64,000 nucleotides of DNA from Agaricus subrufescens (Eukaryota > Basidiomycota > Agaricomycetes > Agaricales > Agaricaceae). Below, one piece after another: positions 46,681 through 58,090 of this stretch. A program made the position numbers and the translations under genes. Under the pieces are notes generated by a model. The model ran no database searches, had not been told where the DNA came from, and saw only the letters and a list, made by a program, of their open reading frames with translations. The stretch's first letter is position 1; the number at the start of each line of letters is the position of its first letter. The stretch lies in the NCBI GenBank assembly GCA_029945375.1, contig CM057060.1:1426001-1490000 (forward strand), in the 5' to 3' direction.

Positions 46681-48323
46681 TCAAAATTCTTCCCCCTGCT
46701 GCAAACTCCTACAAACACCTCGGGAAACATGTTGTTGCTCCCGCCAGAGCATTGATGAACACCATCTCATATGACGAATCCATGCATCATCGGGCCATTT
46801 TCTTTTAACCTCATCCAGTTTGTCCAGATAGATTCCACTTTCATTTTCGATAGCCTGGCACAGGTTTTCCAATGTCTCCCGCCATGCACGTTCGTTTTCT
46901 AGTGAAACAACGTCCTGGCTGCCTGCTATCGTCCCTTGCCAGGCTCGAACTTCTGCTTTATCCTCATGGGGCGAAGTTTCTTCCACGGGTATAGAGTGAT
47001 ATAAACGGAGAGCAGTCACAAGGCGGAAAGATGGGTGTGCAGGTTCTGGTGCCGAATGTATTGTCCAGTCGCTGACGTTTCCCTTGAGCTTCTAGCCTCC
47101 GAAAATGCTAGTCAACTCACCCCCAATATCCTGTTGTCCTTAGAAGTTCTTCCATCCACTTGCCGACGAGACCCCTCTTCTCAAAGAGTGTTGATACGTG
47201 CCATAATAAATCCGCTTCACAATCTACTGAACTGCCCTCCAGTGTATCGCTGTCTACTTTGTTAATGAACCCATATTCCACAAACAACGTCCGATTTGAA
47301 TGGGCTCCATATTTTAGGAAAACTTCCTCGCCAGGATGCAATGTTGTCTCCTTCGGTGATAAAAGAACAAAGTCATCCCCTGCGAATTTAGTAGGAGCTT
47401 GGTCCCAAAGCTCGGCGTGCGATAGCTGTGGATATGCATGCTCCGAATGGTTGGTGTGGTTTGCAAAATCTAAGATCGGGCACATGGTCATGTTATCGGG
47501 ATCCGAGCGCCTCTGACAGAGCCTGTGATAGATACATCGTGTATTTACTAACCATGGATAGCATCATCGAGAAAAGATCAACCACAGGTAGGAAAAGGAC
47601 TAACCATTGAGCCATCCCCAGAGAAATTCGAGCTTCATCGCCGTAGAATCCAGATCCCGAAGTTCACGCCCTTGAGTTTTCGCGGCGGCGAACAAAGTTG
47701 GGTTATCTCGCTAACAGATCCAGAATGTGTAGGTGGTGACGTATTGTCCTCGAGCACAGGATGTATCTAACTGACCAAGTAGCGAGAGACTCTTTCCCAG
47801 TCTTGGTCAAATCGAACCGAGACGTTCCGCAAGGAACTCAACGCGTCCTTCGGCAGATAGTCAAGTAATCCGTGTTCTCCATCAGATAGCCGGGATTTTA
47901 AAGACCATGTGAGCGGGTGAGTCTCAAAGTCCGAAGGGAGGACGGAAATATAGGGTCCAAATGTAGTGTCTTTGGCGTTACTTTCCGGGGGAGAGGGTCG
48001 AAAAAGGAAAAGATGCATCGACATAATTTGAGTTGCGGTCAATTTTGGCCCCGTCTTCGGGTAGAGTTTCACAAGCGTGCGTATGTTAATCATTGCTTTC
48101 GCTGGCACTCTGAAAAGTGGGGTCGAAGGTGGTATGGCTTTTAACGCGAACAAACCATAACCAGCTCCTATACACGAGAGTTTCAGCAAGTGAAATCAAG
48201 GCCGCCTCGTCTGGTTCCTTCACCTGGAGAAGTCCTGGCCTCAACTAGGATTTCGTTTGTGTTCATACCTTGTTCGGAAAGCCATTCGAGCAAGGTCCTC
48301 CATCGAGGGTGGATATTGGTCAT
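46681..48323 (-). CDS. SET-domain lysine methyltransferase (Rubisco-LSMT/SETD4-like class)
   Basis: Starts MTNIHPRWRTLLEWLSEQGMNT, chosen over an upstream in-frame ATG because family proteins begin with a short WLxxNG-like helix. A first intron links ARTSPG to AGYGLFALKAIPPSTPLFRVPAKAM, the first SET strand. The core motif DFANHTNHSEHAY (cofactor pocket) follows, then HPGEEVFLKYGAHSNRTLFVEYGF with the catalytic-site tyrosine. The C-terminal half is helical with substrate-binding-domain character (RLVTALRLYHS, ENLCQAIENESGIYLDKLDEVK). This class methylates non-histone lysines, for example ribosomal proteins by the Rkm enzymes; the target here is unknown. Introns near 48180, 47730-47760, 47530-47600 and 47020-47110. 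Confidence 0.85.
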
Positions 48324-48484
48324 TCGATCGCGTGGTAAGGAGTCAAGCCTGACTTTATATTCACGTGTGGATTGATGCGTTTCCTTTCTCATCCTCTGAT
48401 ACGGCAACACGGCAAGAAAAGCTACAAGCATGAGAAATCCTTACGTCGATCTTTCCTCACGACCTTCATTCTTCTGTACAAGCC

Positions 48485-49610
48485 ATGTCCGTTTTTAACG
48501 CTACAAGACTCATCGGGAAGACTGTCATCGTCACTGGTGCCAGCAGCGGTATTGGTGCTGTCCGTCATTCACCTACCCCGCAAACGCAACGTACTGATCC
48601 AATAGATAGGCAACAGCCATTCTATTCGCAAAAGTATTTCGATCACGACCCTTCCTTCGAAAAATGTTCCCTGACAAATTCTCAAGGCCGGTTCCAATGT
48701 TATTCTAGTCGCCCGACGTCAAGAAATACTCAGACAAGTAGCTGATCGATGCCTTGCCGCACACAAAGAGTCCGGATTGGCCCAAGGAGGAAAATTCGCG
48801 ACTGTGCAGCTCGATGTCTCCGATAAGGCCCAAGTCGCTGGCTTTTTCGACAAAGTACCCCAAGACTTACGCGATATTGACATCCTCGGTAAAGTCAAAA
48901 ACCTATATTAAAGAATCTTCATCTTCATCTGTCTGATAGTTAATAACGCTGGTTACGTTTTGGGTATGGATCACATCGGCAATATCAGTGATGCGGATAT
49001 CGAAGGAATGTTTGCAACGAATGTTCATGGTCTCATCTCCATGACCCAGTTGCTAGTACGAGGTGAGTCTAATGCTCGACAAATCAAGTGTAGAAGAAAC
49101 CAACTGTTCTCCAGAATTCAAGAAGAGACAAACTGGCCATGTCATCAACCTCGGTTCTATCGCTGGTCGCGAGTCTTATGTAGGAGGCAGTATTTACAAC
49201 GCCACAAAAGCTGCTGTCAGGGCCTTCACTGGCGCTCTCCTAAGAGAGCTTGTCAACACACCCATCCGCGTAACCGAAATTGCCCCTGGTCAGTTACGAT
49301 CGTCAAATTACAGGATGCTTGACTGATATACTGTACAGGCATGGTTGAAACTGAGTTCTCTGTCGTCCGTTTCCGCGGGGACGCCGATAAGGCAAAGAAA
49401 GTTTATGAAGGTCTGGAACCTCGTAAGTATGATTCTCCTCTTAACGCACTCAGTCGTTCACAATCGCATATAGTCACTGGAAACGATATCGCCGAAGAAA
49501 TCGTCTGGGCAGCATCCCGTCCACCCCACGTAAATATCGCTGACGTCCTTATCTACCCCGTCAACCAAGCTAGCGCTACACTCAATTACCGCAAACCAAC
49601 CAACCTCTAA
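48485..49610 (+). CDS. NADP-dependent short-chain dehydrogenase (YMR226C/YdfG-like)
   Basis: Classical SDR with the cofactor motif TGASSGIGA at the start, NNAGYV, and the catalytic Ser and YxxxK in GSIAGRESYVGGSIYNATKAA. RVTEIAPGMVETEFSVVRF and TGNDIAEEIVWAASRPPHVNI are characteristic of the 3-hydroxy acid/serine dehydrogenase group (yeast YMR226C, E. coli YdfG). Six or more short introns, the first after GIGA. The C-terminus ends LNYRKPTNL. The length is about 270 residues. It is divergent from the SET gene with only 161 bp between start codons, which include CACGTGTG at 48362-48369. Confidence 0.9.
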
Positions 49611-49800
49611 ATTTTTCTGAACGGATAGCCAGACATTGTTATCGTATTTGCTCGTTTATCATCGGCTTGTCACCCAAAGTACAAAATAAAAGAAGATTAT
49701 GGTTTGTATACATGATGAACGGAAGCACACTACGATAGATTACCACTTCTATGGAAATACAAACATTAAATCAGACGGCCCCAAAACACTAATCGTGATG

Positions 49801-52800
49801 TTAGCCCTTGCCCTTCTTCGTTCTTGATCGCGTATTTCGCGGAACCGGAATTGCCGATGGAGGGGGAGCTACCTCGACATCATCATCGTAAATGAATTTC
49901 TTGACAACTATGTTCTCTCGAGCGAGGTCTGATAAGGGATTCTCAGCCTCAACTAAGTTCCCCAAAGTATCCAATTGCAGCTTCTGCATTGAACATCAGA
50001 TTAGGACACCCTCTCTCAAAACGAGAAAAGCACGAACCTTTGCGCTTGGTGTTAAACAACCTTTCATTGCCATGTTCTCTTTCGCAACCGCTTTCATCGC
50101 GGGCACAACCTCATCCAGATATACCTGCGTATACAGCCCTTTATCCCACTTCACTCTCCGTTTCTCTCCGTCAATAGCCTTGAATGGCGTCTCGTAATCC
50201 TCATCGTCCCCAGCTCCTCTTCTGTGCTTAATCGGCAATTCTACAGGAGCATCCCAAGAATGATTTCCGGGAGTTGGACTCGCATACCCTTCATTTTCAA
50301 TATCCCCCTCCAGTTCTTCATCAATATCAGAATTACCATGTCTTCGTGCCCGCCTCGCGGCCCGCTCCTCTCTCTGCTTGACCTTCTCTTCTTGTTGTCT
50401 CTGTACAATAGTCTTAATCTTCACCGCAGGACTCTCCGGTCGACAACCATTCTTCCTCACAATCTCCGTTTCAAGACTTGCCGCCACATATTGTTGATTT
50501 CTTGCCGTATTGCTCGCAGTAAGAGTCTTGAGCGCATTCATACTCATACTTGAAAATACGTCATCCATGCGCGAGTTGGCAACAGAGCTATTTCGTCGAC
50601 GTTGTGAAGGACGGACAGTATTGGTTGTTGTGCCAGAATAGCTTTGGAACACATCAGTCTCAAGTTGAAATTGTGCTGAATTGCTGTTGCGCGTTCTCCG
50701 ACGACCACTGGGCGCCGCCTGTTCGTTACTATACTCGGGTGGTAGGGTATTTGGTGGCGAAACTGGAGATAGGGGATCAATTACAAATACTAGGGATTGT
50801 GGCGAGTGTTGTGGGGGTTGCGGTGGGGATACTGGCTGAGGACTTGTTATTAATGGGGATGTCTCTGTTGAGTCTGATCGTGCAGTTGCTGGAGGCGATA
50901 AAGTCGGGGCTTCGTTCACTGGGGGATGCATCTCGTCGGAAGCTTCTGATACCTGCTGTCCGTTTGTTGTCAAGTTCGTTTCAGGTGAACTTTCGTGGAT
51001 AGGCGGTTGTGAAGCGAGGGATTGTGAAGGTGGTTGTGATCTGGATGGTTGCGCAGGTGCTGCTGCAGTCGGCGGCATAACACGTCTGAACTTCATTACG
51101 GGAGGTTTAGCATTGGACGTAGATTTGTTCGATCTTATAGACGATGTTGCTGAGGGTCGGGCAGTGGTTGAGGTGGATGATGATAGTGTTGGGGTAGTAG
51201 TAGGCCGACGTGAAACTAATGATCGTGAATCGGTATGGGTGGTTGGTTTCGAATCTATTCGTTTACGTTTGAGAATTCCGACCGCTGAAGCTCCATCGAC
51301 ATCGATCTTGGCATCAGCAGAGGGATCACATAACGGAGGATCTGAGACGACGTCGTTTTGTTTGACGCTAGACTTGGTGAGGTCTACAGCTCTGATAATC
51401 CTCTTTTTTGCAGGTGCAGGCACATCGTTCCGTGCTTTCTAGTAACGAAATTGAAGGGCGTAAGTGGCGAGATAGAAAGCTACATACCTTTGTTGATCCA
51501 GATTTGACTACCGGCTTTGATGTGTTTGACTCGGCCAAGTTTTGGGGAGGAGCAACTGCTCGAATGAAAGAGGATTTCCTCGGTTCCCTTGCAGCAGGAG
51601 TGACAGGCGGTCTAGAATAAGGTTTCTTGCGTGGGATGCGACTAGATACCTGCTTCAAGGACGACTTGGGCTGGTTTGCAGAATGATGTAAATGATCTGA
51701 CGATTCCACTTTCCTTTCGGACGGCGCAGTCAGCGGAAAGGGGAGCTTAGCAGGTTGGGAGACCTTCGCTCGTTTTTGCAAGGCCGGCAACGCCACTGGT
51801 TGTTTACTAGGAGATTCGCTCACCCGTGCTCTCTCTGAGCTCGCTTTCTGCAACGCTCGTTCACTGGTGGTGGCAGGCGCTACTTGGACTCTACGAGCAG
51901 GGCTCGAATCACCTTTTAACGACATATTCAGGACAGGCAGTGTTTGCCCTGTGAACATGCTTACAGGTGCAAGAGAACCTGATTGCATCTGTAACAACTT
52001 CTGAGGAGAGATATGACCTTCCGCCACGGCTTGTTCGATGGGAACTCTTCTTGCAGGAGTACGAGTAGGGTCATCCAAAGAGGCTGGTTGAAAGCGTAAT
52101 TTAGAAGGTGAAGACGGGGTATAAGTTTTTCGGGGGGTAACTGGTATTCGTGCGGGACTAGAGACTCCATTGGTGCTTTTAACGCCGCTTGAACTGGGGG
52201 TAGGTGGTGATATTTCCGAAGTAGGACATATAGGATCTGCCGGACAATCAAGTTGGATATTTGAGACTGGTGTTGTGGGTTGATTTCCTATTGATTCCGC
52301 CTCTACCTCTGATTCTACCGGCTCTGTACTGGGAACCAGATTTGAAAGAAGTTCGGTCGAATTTGGAGACAACGAGCCCAACTCTCTCGTGAACACACGG
52401 CGTACGGGCGAAGTGGAGCTACGACGTTGACTCTTTACGTCAGAAGGTCTGTCGCCCAAGTTCAATGGTCCGGGTTGTTGCGCTATTTCAAAAATACTAG
52501 GGTTCTCTTCACCTTTAGAGGGCGAGGATGCCCGCTCCTTTCCCTTCTTATTCTTCCGTGTTTGTGCACTGGATCGAGTAGCGCGTAAAGGTGATGAAGT
52601 CTGATCCTCCTCAACACTCGCAGGGGTAGCATACTTGAGAATATGTGGAGTTGCGCTCTTTCTCGGTCTAGATGAACGGCGTAGTGGTGTATGGGGACTG
52701 TCCTGTACAACTTGCGGTTCGAGCGTGTCGCCATTCGGGTTTGGGGTCGGGGGCGATTCAGAAGGTGGTACAGTTGGCACGTCTTCTTCTGATAGGTTGT

Positions 52801-53681
52801 CTACACCCCCTGTGATCTCATCATTTTCTTGGGGCGATATTGGTACAAGAACAGCAGAAGGCTCATCCTGAACATCAATAAGGACTTCTGTTCGCCCTTG
52901 AAACGGCTCAAAAGCGCGATGCGTAGAAGTGTCACCAGGAGAAACGGTATCGGGGAATGAAAATGGGCTCGGGGGCGCTTGTCCCGCAATCTCTTGCCCC
53001 GAGGATACGAAAGCAACAGGATTCAACCGGTCATCAAATGAATGGAAAGACATTAAGTCTGGTTCTTCAATGGTAGCTGATGCTAGCACGGGGGATATGG
53101 TCAGATGCGGCGGATCGAGGGTCGGAGAAGATGGTGCAGCACAGTTCGTGGCGAGGCCTTCACCATCTCCGTCAGTGTTCGCCTCGTCAGTATCAGCGTC
53201 GTCGGGCGCAGGCAAGAGGGTTGGACTGGGTGGGGGCGAAGGGTTACCAGGCGCACAAAGGAGTCTACTGGCCAGTGCAGAAGAGATCTCTGACAACTAT
53301 GTTAGTTGCGTGACAACAAAGGTTCATCCTTGACTTACCAGTATCATCGGGTATACCACTCGCCAGCGGTGTTATCATATCTATTTCATTGTCCTCGTGC
53401 TCTTGTTTGCTAACTTCAAGCAGCTTTTCAACATCCATGATCTCGTTTGAGTTTGTTGAAGCGGGGGACGATGGTGAACCTGATCGTGTTCGAGGTCTTA
53501 TCACTACGTCCTGAGAAGGCTGAAGACAAGTGGGGTCCGGATCTGGGATAGTGGCAATGGCAGTAAATCGCTTCTCTGGAGTCTGAAAGGGCCCAAAGAA
53601 GACCCGATCCATGCTTGTTTCCTCCTCGGAACCTGGAGACGGAGGCTGCACAGCGTGGGGCATAAGTGCCGTCGAGTGCAT
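49801..53681 (-). CDS. Large Ser/Pro-rich disordered protein, function unknown
   Basis: Four exons with clean introns (about 53291-53338, 51432-51480, 49988-50040). The ATG at 53681 gives MHSTALMPHAVQPPSPGSEEET, then FFGPFQTPEKRFTAIATIPDP. Roughly 1,000 residues of low-complexity Ser, Pro, Thr and basic sequence follow. They contain many SP/TP dipeptides and RRS/RKS patches (for example SPARIPVTPRKTYTPSSPSK). The C-terminal about 110 residues are well ordered: EKRRVKWDKGLYTQVYLDEV, VPAMKAVAKENMAMKGCLTPSAKKLQLDTLGNL, then a basic tail SRTKKGKG. The composition suggests a nuclear, CDK-phosphorylated protein; I do not recognise a family. The length is about 1,240 residues. Confidence 0.8.
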
Positions 53682-53828
53682 CACGCTGGGTGGTACCTGT
53701 CAATATATGGATGGCTTTACGATTCGTGACATACAGCAGAGCGACGAGCAGAGAATGCCCGAGTATGCAGCCTGAGGCGTGGTGGTACGCGACCAGAGAT
53801 TCCCAGTCAACACGCTGTTACTAATGGC

Positions 53829-53836
53829 CACGTGAC
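53829..53836. promoter_or_regulatory. CACGTGAC element between divergent genes
   Basis: CACGTGAC lies inside the 291-bp region between the start codons of the large disordered protein and the alpha/beta hydrolase. It is one of five CACGTGAY sites in the window's promoters. Confidence 0.4.
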
Positions 53837-53972
53837 CAGTGCGCTCCGCCGACGACGGCAGCAACGACGGACAGTGATGGTGATTTTGCATGGAATCTGA
53901 TCTGACACAGTTAATAGTCTTTCTTCTCACCTCGCGCCCACTTGCTAGTTCCGGCGTCCACTTTGCAAGGCC

Positions 53973-55784
53973 ATGAACTCCCTCTTTGGTCTCCCCGGAC
54001 TTGGTTTTCTCGCCGCCGCCTTCTCGCTCATGAGTAGCAAATTTCCTCATTCCGAAACGATCGTCCACTTCCCCTCGGACCCAGTCAGTCTCCCTGTGCG
54101 CAAGCGGGATGATGGAGACGGAGTCCAATACAGTTCCCTCAGAGAGCTCGTAGAAACGAACGTATCCAGTTTGTCGGCCGACTTCAAGCCATTGTGGTGG
54201 TTATTCAAGTGAGCGTAGTGCATACCTCGACCGCGCATCTTGTACCAATATCACCAATTGTATGTAGCGGTCACCTTCAGACCATTTATTGCGTGCTTGG
54301 CGACTTCTCAGCGCAAGAGGAGGTATTATATAAACGGTAAGCCCACTTCAAACACCTTACGCCACATCCTAACATCCAGAAATCGCTCAGAACATATTTG
54401 CAACTTGCAGATGGCGGTACCATGTGAGTTTTTAGTCTTTTGTTTCGAATCAGGATCATTTGATGAGGTATATATTTGTCAGTGGTCTTGATTGGGCCAT
54501 CCAAGACGAGACCAATTTAAAAGATGATACTCCCATTGTTGTTGTCCAACATGGATTATCTGGAGGTCTGTCCGTTCCCACTCCCGATCGTCTCTTCTAT
54601 TCTTATATGATACCAGGATCATTCGAACCGTATGTTCGTGCCATCCTCAGTCGATCCCTCTTACCTAAAGAAAAAGGCGGACTGGGATACCGTGCTGTAG
54701 TCATCAATTTCCGAGGATGTACGTCTTTCATTAGGGGAGACATCATTTAATGACCTCATAAACACAGGTGCTGGTGTTCCTATCACTAGTCCTCGTTTCT
54801 ATTCTGCTGGACACACGGATGACACTCGTAACGCGTTGTTATACATTGCGAACCGTTACCCTAAAGCCCCGCTGCTCGCCCTCGGATTTTCGCTCGGTGC
54901 TAACGTGATAACACGATATCTTGGCGAGGACAAAGTAAACGCCCGGTTCCATGCGGCTTGTGGGCTGGCATGTGTAAGTTGTATATAAAACACAGATTAA
55001 ACGTTTCGCTGATCTAATTTGCGGATGCATGGGCGATCTTTGATTTCATCAGCCTTGGGATCTGGATGACAACAATACCAGGCGAGTCGTCATAGCTGTT
55101 TCCAAAGTTTTCTGTATGTCTGAAGCGCGTCATTCAAGATTATTGAGTTCATTCCTCGGGAAACACATCTACTCAAAAGGGATGGGTGGTAATCTTCTCA
55201 GACTCCTTCAGCGACACCACAAAGCTTTTTTGAGCGACTCAGATAAGGATCATTTTGTAGTGCAAGCAGCTGCAAACGCCATCGCTCTCAAGAATCCCAC
55301 TTTAGACCAGTTTGACCAAGCTTTTACCAGGATTGCTGGTGGACCTCCCCCCCACTTCCCATTCCCTTCCGTTCGGGACTATTACCAGGCCATGTCCTCG
55401 CATGAGATCCTCGAGCATGTTCAGATCCCGTATCTCGCCATAAATTCAGCGGATGATCCAATTGTTCAACGTGTGCCACTACGTGCCGGAGATAATCCGT
55501 TCGTGGTGATGGGACTTACCACAGGTGGTGGACACCTTGGCTGGTTCCAGGCTGGTAAGACAGGCAACGTGGATCGATGGACAACACAACCGGTTCTAGA
55601 CTGGCTAAAGCTGATGGGAGATGACGTCGTTCATGATTCCACTCCTAGAGGAAAGAAGATTTTTATTGATAACGAAGGATGGCTAAGGGAAGAGGGGAGC
55701 GAGCATCTGGGGTGCCGAGAAGCCTCCGAAGAGGATAATATCTACGGGAATAAGGGTGATGCAGATGTTTGGCAGGGGTTATAG
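53973..55784 (+). CDS. Alpha/beta hydrolase, ABHD1/3-YMR210W-Eeb1/Eht1 family
   Basis: Starts MNSLFGLPGLGFLAAAFSL (hydrophobic N-terminus). The family blocks are FKPLWWLFKSGHLQTIYCV, PIVVVQHGLSGG, GYRAVVINFRGCAGVPITSPRFYSAGHTDDTR and the nucleophile elbow LGFSLGANVITRYLGE. The acid is in AINSADDPIV and the His in TTGGGHLGWFQ, so the Ser-Asp-His triad is complete. Yeast relatives are ethanol O-acyltransferases/esterases or monoacylglycerol lipases (YMR210W). The last exon (from about 55100) carries a C-terminal acidic tail ending GDADVWQGL. Introns near 54210-54255, 54340-54385, 54720-54770 and 54975-55055. Confidence 0.87.
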
Positions 55785-55816
55785 AGTCTTTTTTGGAACC
55801 CTCGGACGGTCGCCGT

Positions 55817-56875
55817 TTAGTCACTATCGCTGAATGTGACACGTTCATTCTCTTCTTCCTCGTCAGCCTTGGTCCTTTCGTATTGACTAGCATCAACAGA
55901 GACAGAGCCTTCTTCCATAAGACTTTCGTCTTCAAGATGCCTGTTACGCTCAAACAGTTGTCTTCCTGCAGATATTTGCGCTATCAGTGCAGCTCCAGAA
56001 ATTTTTATAAGACAACACACCAGAGAGTCGCGTCGCGTATCTTCTAAACTCTTCACGCTCTTTGGGAGTCAAACCCTTTAATTTCTCTTCTTCTTCCAGA
56101 GCCTTCTTCTGGGCTACTTCTTGATCAAATTTGAGTTTCCAAGCCTTAAACGACTCCAGAGTCACCGGAGTGCCTCGTGTACGCGCTTCCTCAGCCTGAG
56201 TACAGCATAAGTAATGGGGATACATGTAGGACTGGGCAAGCTGATTCGCACCTCCAACTCCCGGCGCTCTTTTTCTCGCTCTTCCCTCTTACGGTTTTCG
56301 ATTCGCTCCCGAAGCAGCTTCGATAACTGTTCCCGAAGATGGGAAACGAGGGTGAACGTCATGGCCATCCCGATATTATCTTCACCCTTATTATGGTCAG
56401 TAAGTGGCGTTTTAGCTTCCGACCTAAGGGCCGCCTCATCGGACATACCACGCTCTGGAGTTCTTGAAGTAGTTTATCGATTTCTCTGTCATCGAACTCC
56501 GTATCAACAGGTTCTAGCGAGAGTTGCGGGATGGATTGGGGATAATCAACCGTATAGTGGACTTGGAGAGTGACCTTGACTGGCTTGTTTCGGCAATGAG
56601 TACTTTTCAATATATGGTGGGAAATTAGAGTATCGCACGAGGTTCTTCACCGTCTTCAGTCTCGTCAGGTTCGACATCGATCTGAACGTCGCCGTTCGGC
56701 AATTCTTGACACAAAGTTTAGCGAGGCGTTTGGCCTATATGGGCATGATACCAACTTGTGAGCTCCGTGGGGTATATCGCTTCTAAGACCTGTGGCAATT
56801 CCAAACTCAATGTAGACCGATTACACTGTGGCGGGGACCGACCTCGAGCTCCTCTTCGAGAACACCGGCGGACAT
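55817..56875 (-). CDS. GIR2: RWD-domain protein Gir2/RWDD1
   Basis: Cytosolic partner of the DRG-family GTPase Rbg2 and a binder of Gcn1, linking translation and the amino-acid starvation response. The protein begins MSAGVLEEELE and continues into VLEAIYPTELTK, the RWD start. It then has DYPQSIPQLSLEPV and the RWD turn. Charged helices follow (LREQLSKLLRERIENRKREE), then the C-terminal DFRP-binding region TPVTLESFKAWKLKFDQEVA. The C-terminus ends NERVTFSDSD. Seven short exons. It is divergent from MRP21 with 101 bp between start codons. A perfect inverted repeat begins five bases upstream of the ATG. Confidence 0.88.
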
Positions 56876-56879
56876 GGTG

Positions 56880-56910
56880 ATCAGTGATCAGAGCAGTAAT
56901 GATCACTGAT
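56880..56910. repeat. Perfect 11-bp inverted repeat in the GIR2 5' leader
   Basis: ATCAGTGATCA (56880-56890) and TGATCACTGAT (56900-56910) are exact reverse complements with a 9-nt spacer. In RNA of either strand it would form a hairpin close to the GIR2 start; as DNA it could be a binding site. Confidence 0.7.
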
Positions 56911-56926
56911 GGGAGCCATGCGTCGT

Positions 56927-56934
56927 CACGTGAT
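56927..56934. promoter_or_regulatory. CACGTGAT element between GIR2 and MRP21
   Basis: CACGTGAT lies midway in the 101-bp divergent promoter, 43 bp before the MRP21 ATG and 52 bp before the GIR2 ATG. Confidence 0.45.
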
Positions 56935-56976
56935 GGCAGTGGATGTTTTGGCCGGTGACTGGCCGGGACACCCGCA

Positions 56977-57564
56977 ATGGCCTCGCTCGCTTTCCTCTCT
57001 CGCGGCCGCCATGCCTTTGCTCCAGTTTTCAAGACGGGCTTGCGCTCGTTTGGGAGCACCACGTCTTTGTTTCGCCCCTCGCCAGACCTTAATTTTCCGG
57101 TCTTCGTCAGACCTTTCGAATCCGAGGAAGACATGGAAAAGAAGAGACAAACGAAATGGGCTCAGCTATCTTCGAGAACCATGACAGATATTGAAAATAA
57201 ACCCATTTTGAGTCCATACTCAGGTGCATTCACATATATTCTCATCTTCAACGTATAAACACAATTCCTTACTCAACTTACGCAGGGCGCAGCGTTCAAG
57301 TCCATGGCAATCTAGCCGACTCACTCAAACAATTGGACGGCATCATAGCTCGCAACAAAGTAAAATTACAACTGAGGATGACAGAGAGACACGAGAAAAA
57401 GGGTTACAAACGGCGGCGGCTCGCAAGTGAACGTTGGAGGAACCAGTTTGCAAACGAGGTCCGCTCATCTGTTTGAGAATGCAATTCACAGCGTCGAATG
57501 ATCTGTTTCATAGGTTCGTAAAAAGGTTCAACTTGTCATGAAAATGCGCGATCGCGGAGCATGA
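56977..57564 (+). CDS. MRP21: Mitochondrial ribosomal protein bS21m
   Basis: Small-subunit mitoribosome protein. The N-terminus MASLAFLSRGRHAFAPVFKTGLRS is a typical presequence. After an intron (about 57222-57285) come SVQVHGNLADSLKQLDGIIARNKVK and the S21 signature RHEKKGYKRRRLASERW. A second intron (about 57466-57520) leads to the last exon, VRKKVQLVMKMRDRGA, and the stop at 57562-57564. The basic C-terminal half matches bacterial S21 (KPSEKRRRKK-like region). The upstream ATG at 56909 lacks presequence character in frame and is not used. Confidence 0.87.
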
Positions 57565-58090
57565 CCGTCCTCGGCCCACCCTTCTTGCAGCTAGAAGAAG
57601 ACTCTGCCAGCATCCTTAGACGCTACCGTGTACTACATACCTAATGCGATATAGTTCCTCTAAACTCAATATTCACATCAGCGCGGGAAGGGTCACTATC
57701 AACTCACCGAGTCGCTATTCTTGCCAAGAGCCACGAGTCTTGCCTCGTGTACATCACCGCAACACTCTTTTGCTAATTCTTTACTCAAGTGATCGGTCGA
57801 GAGGGGGAAAAGTTGTCAGGCCGCGTCGAATACCCTTAGCGAACCGCCAGTCGCAGGAACTTCGTGAATTTCGACGTTCATTCGTTCATTCATACCAGAT
57901 GACGTCGTATCAGCTTCTATTGATACTGTATCGTTACGGTGCGACGCCCGTTATGCGCTGACGAGCACCTAATGTAGCAGTATAGGTAATGTGGCCCGCC
58001 AACGGATTCGATCAATCAATACTCACATAGAACTGATGCAGCCATCATTAGCATGCTAATTTCGCGTACATGCTTTGGACGGCAGCCACC
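57565..58090. other. Intergenic, nothing recognisable
   Basis: About 525 bp downstream of MRP21. Only short frames; no tRNA, repeat or motif that I can support. Confidence 0.4.

Noticed and set aside
48324..48431. Upstream ATG for the SET methyltransferase
   Set aside because: It adds 36 residues without family similarity and would consume most of the 161-bp divergent promoter; the ATG at 48323 fits better.
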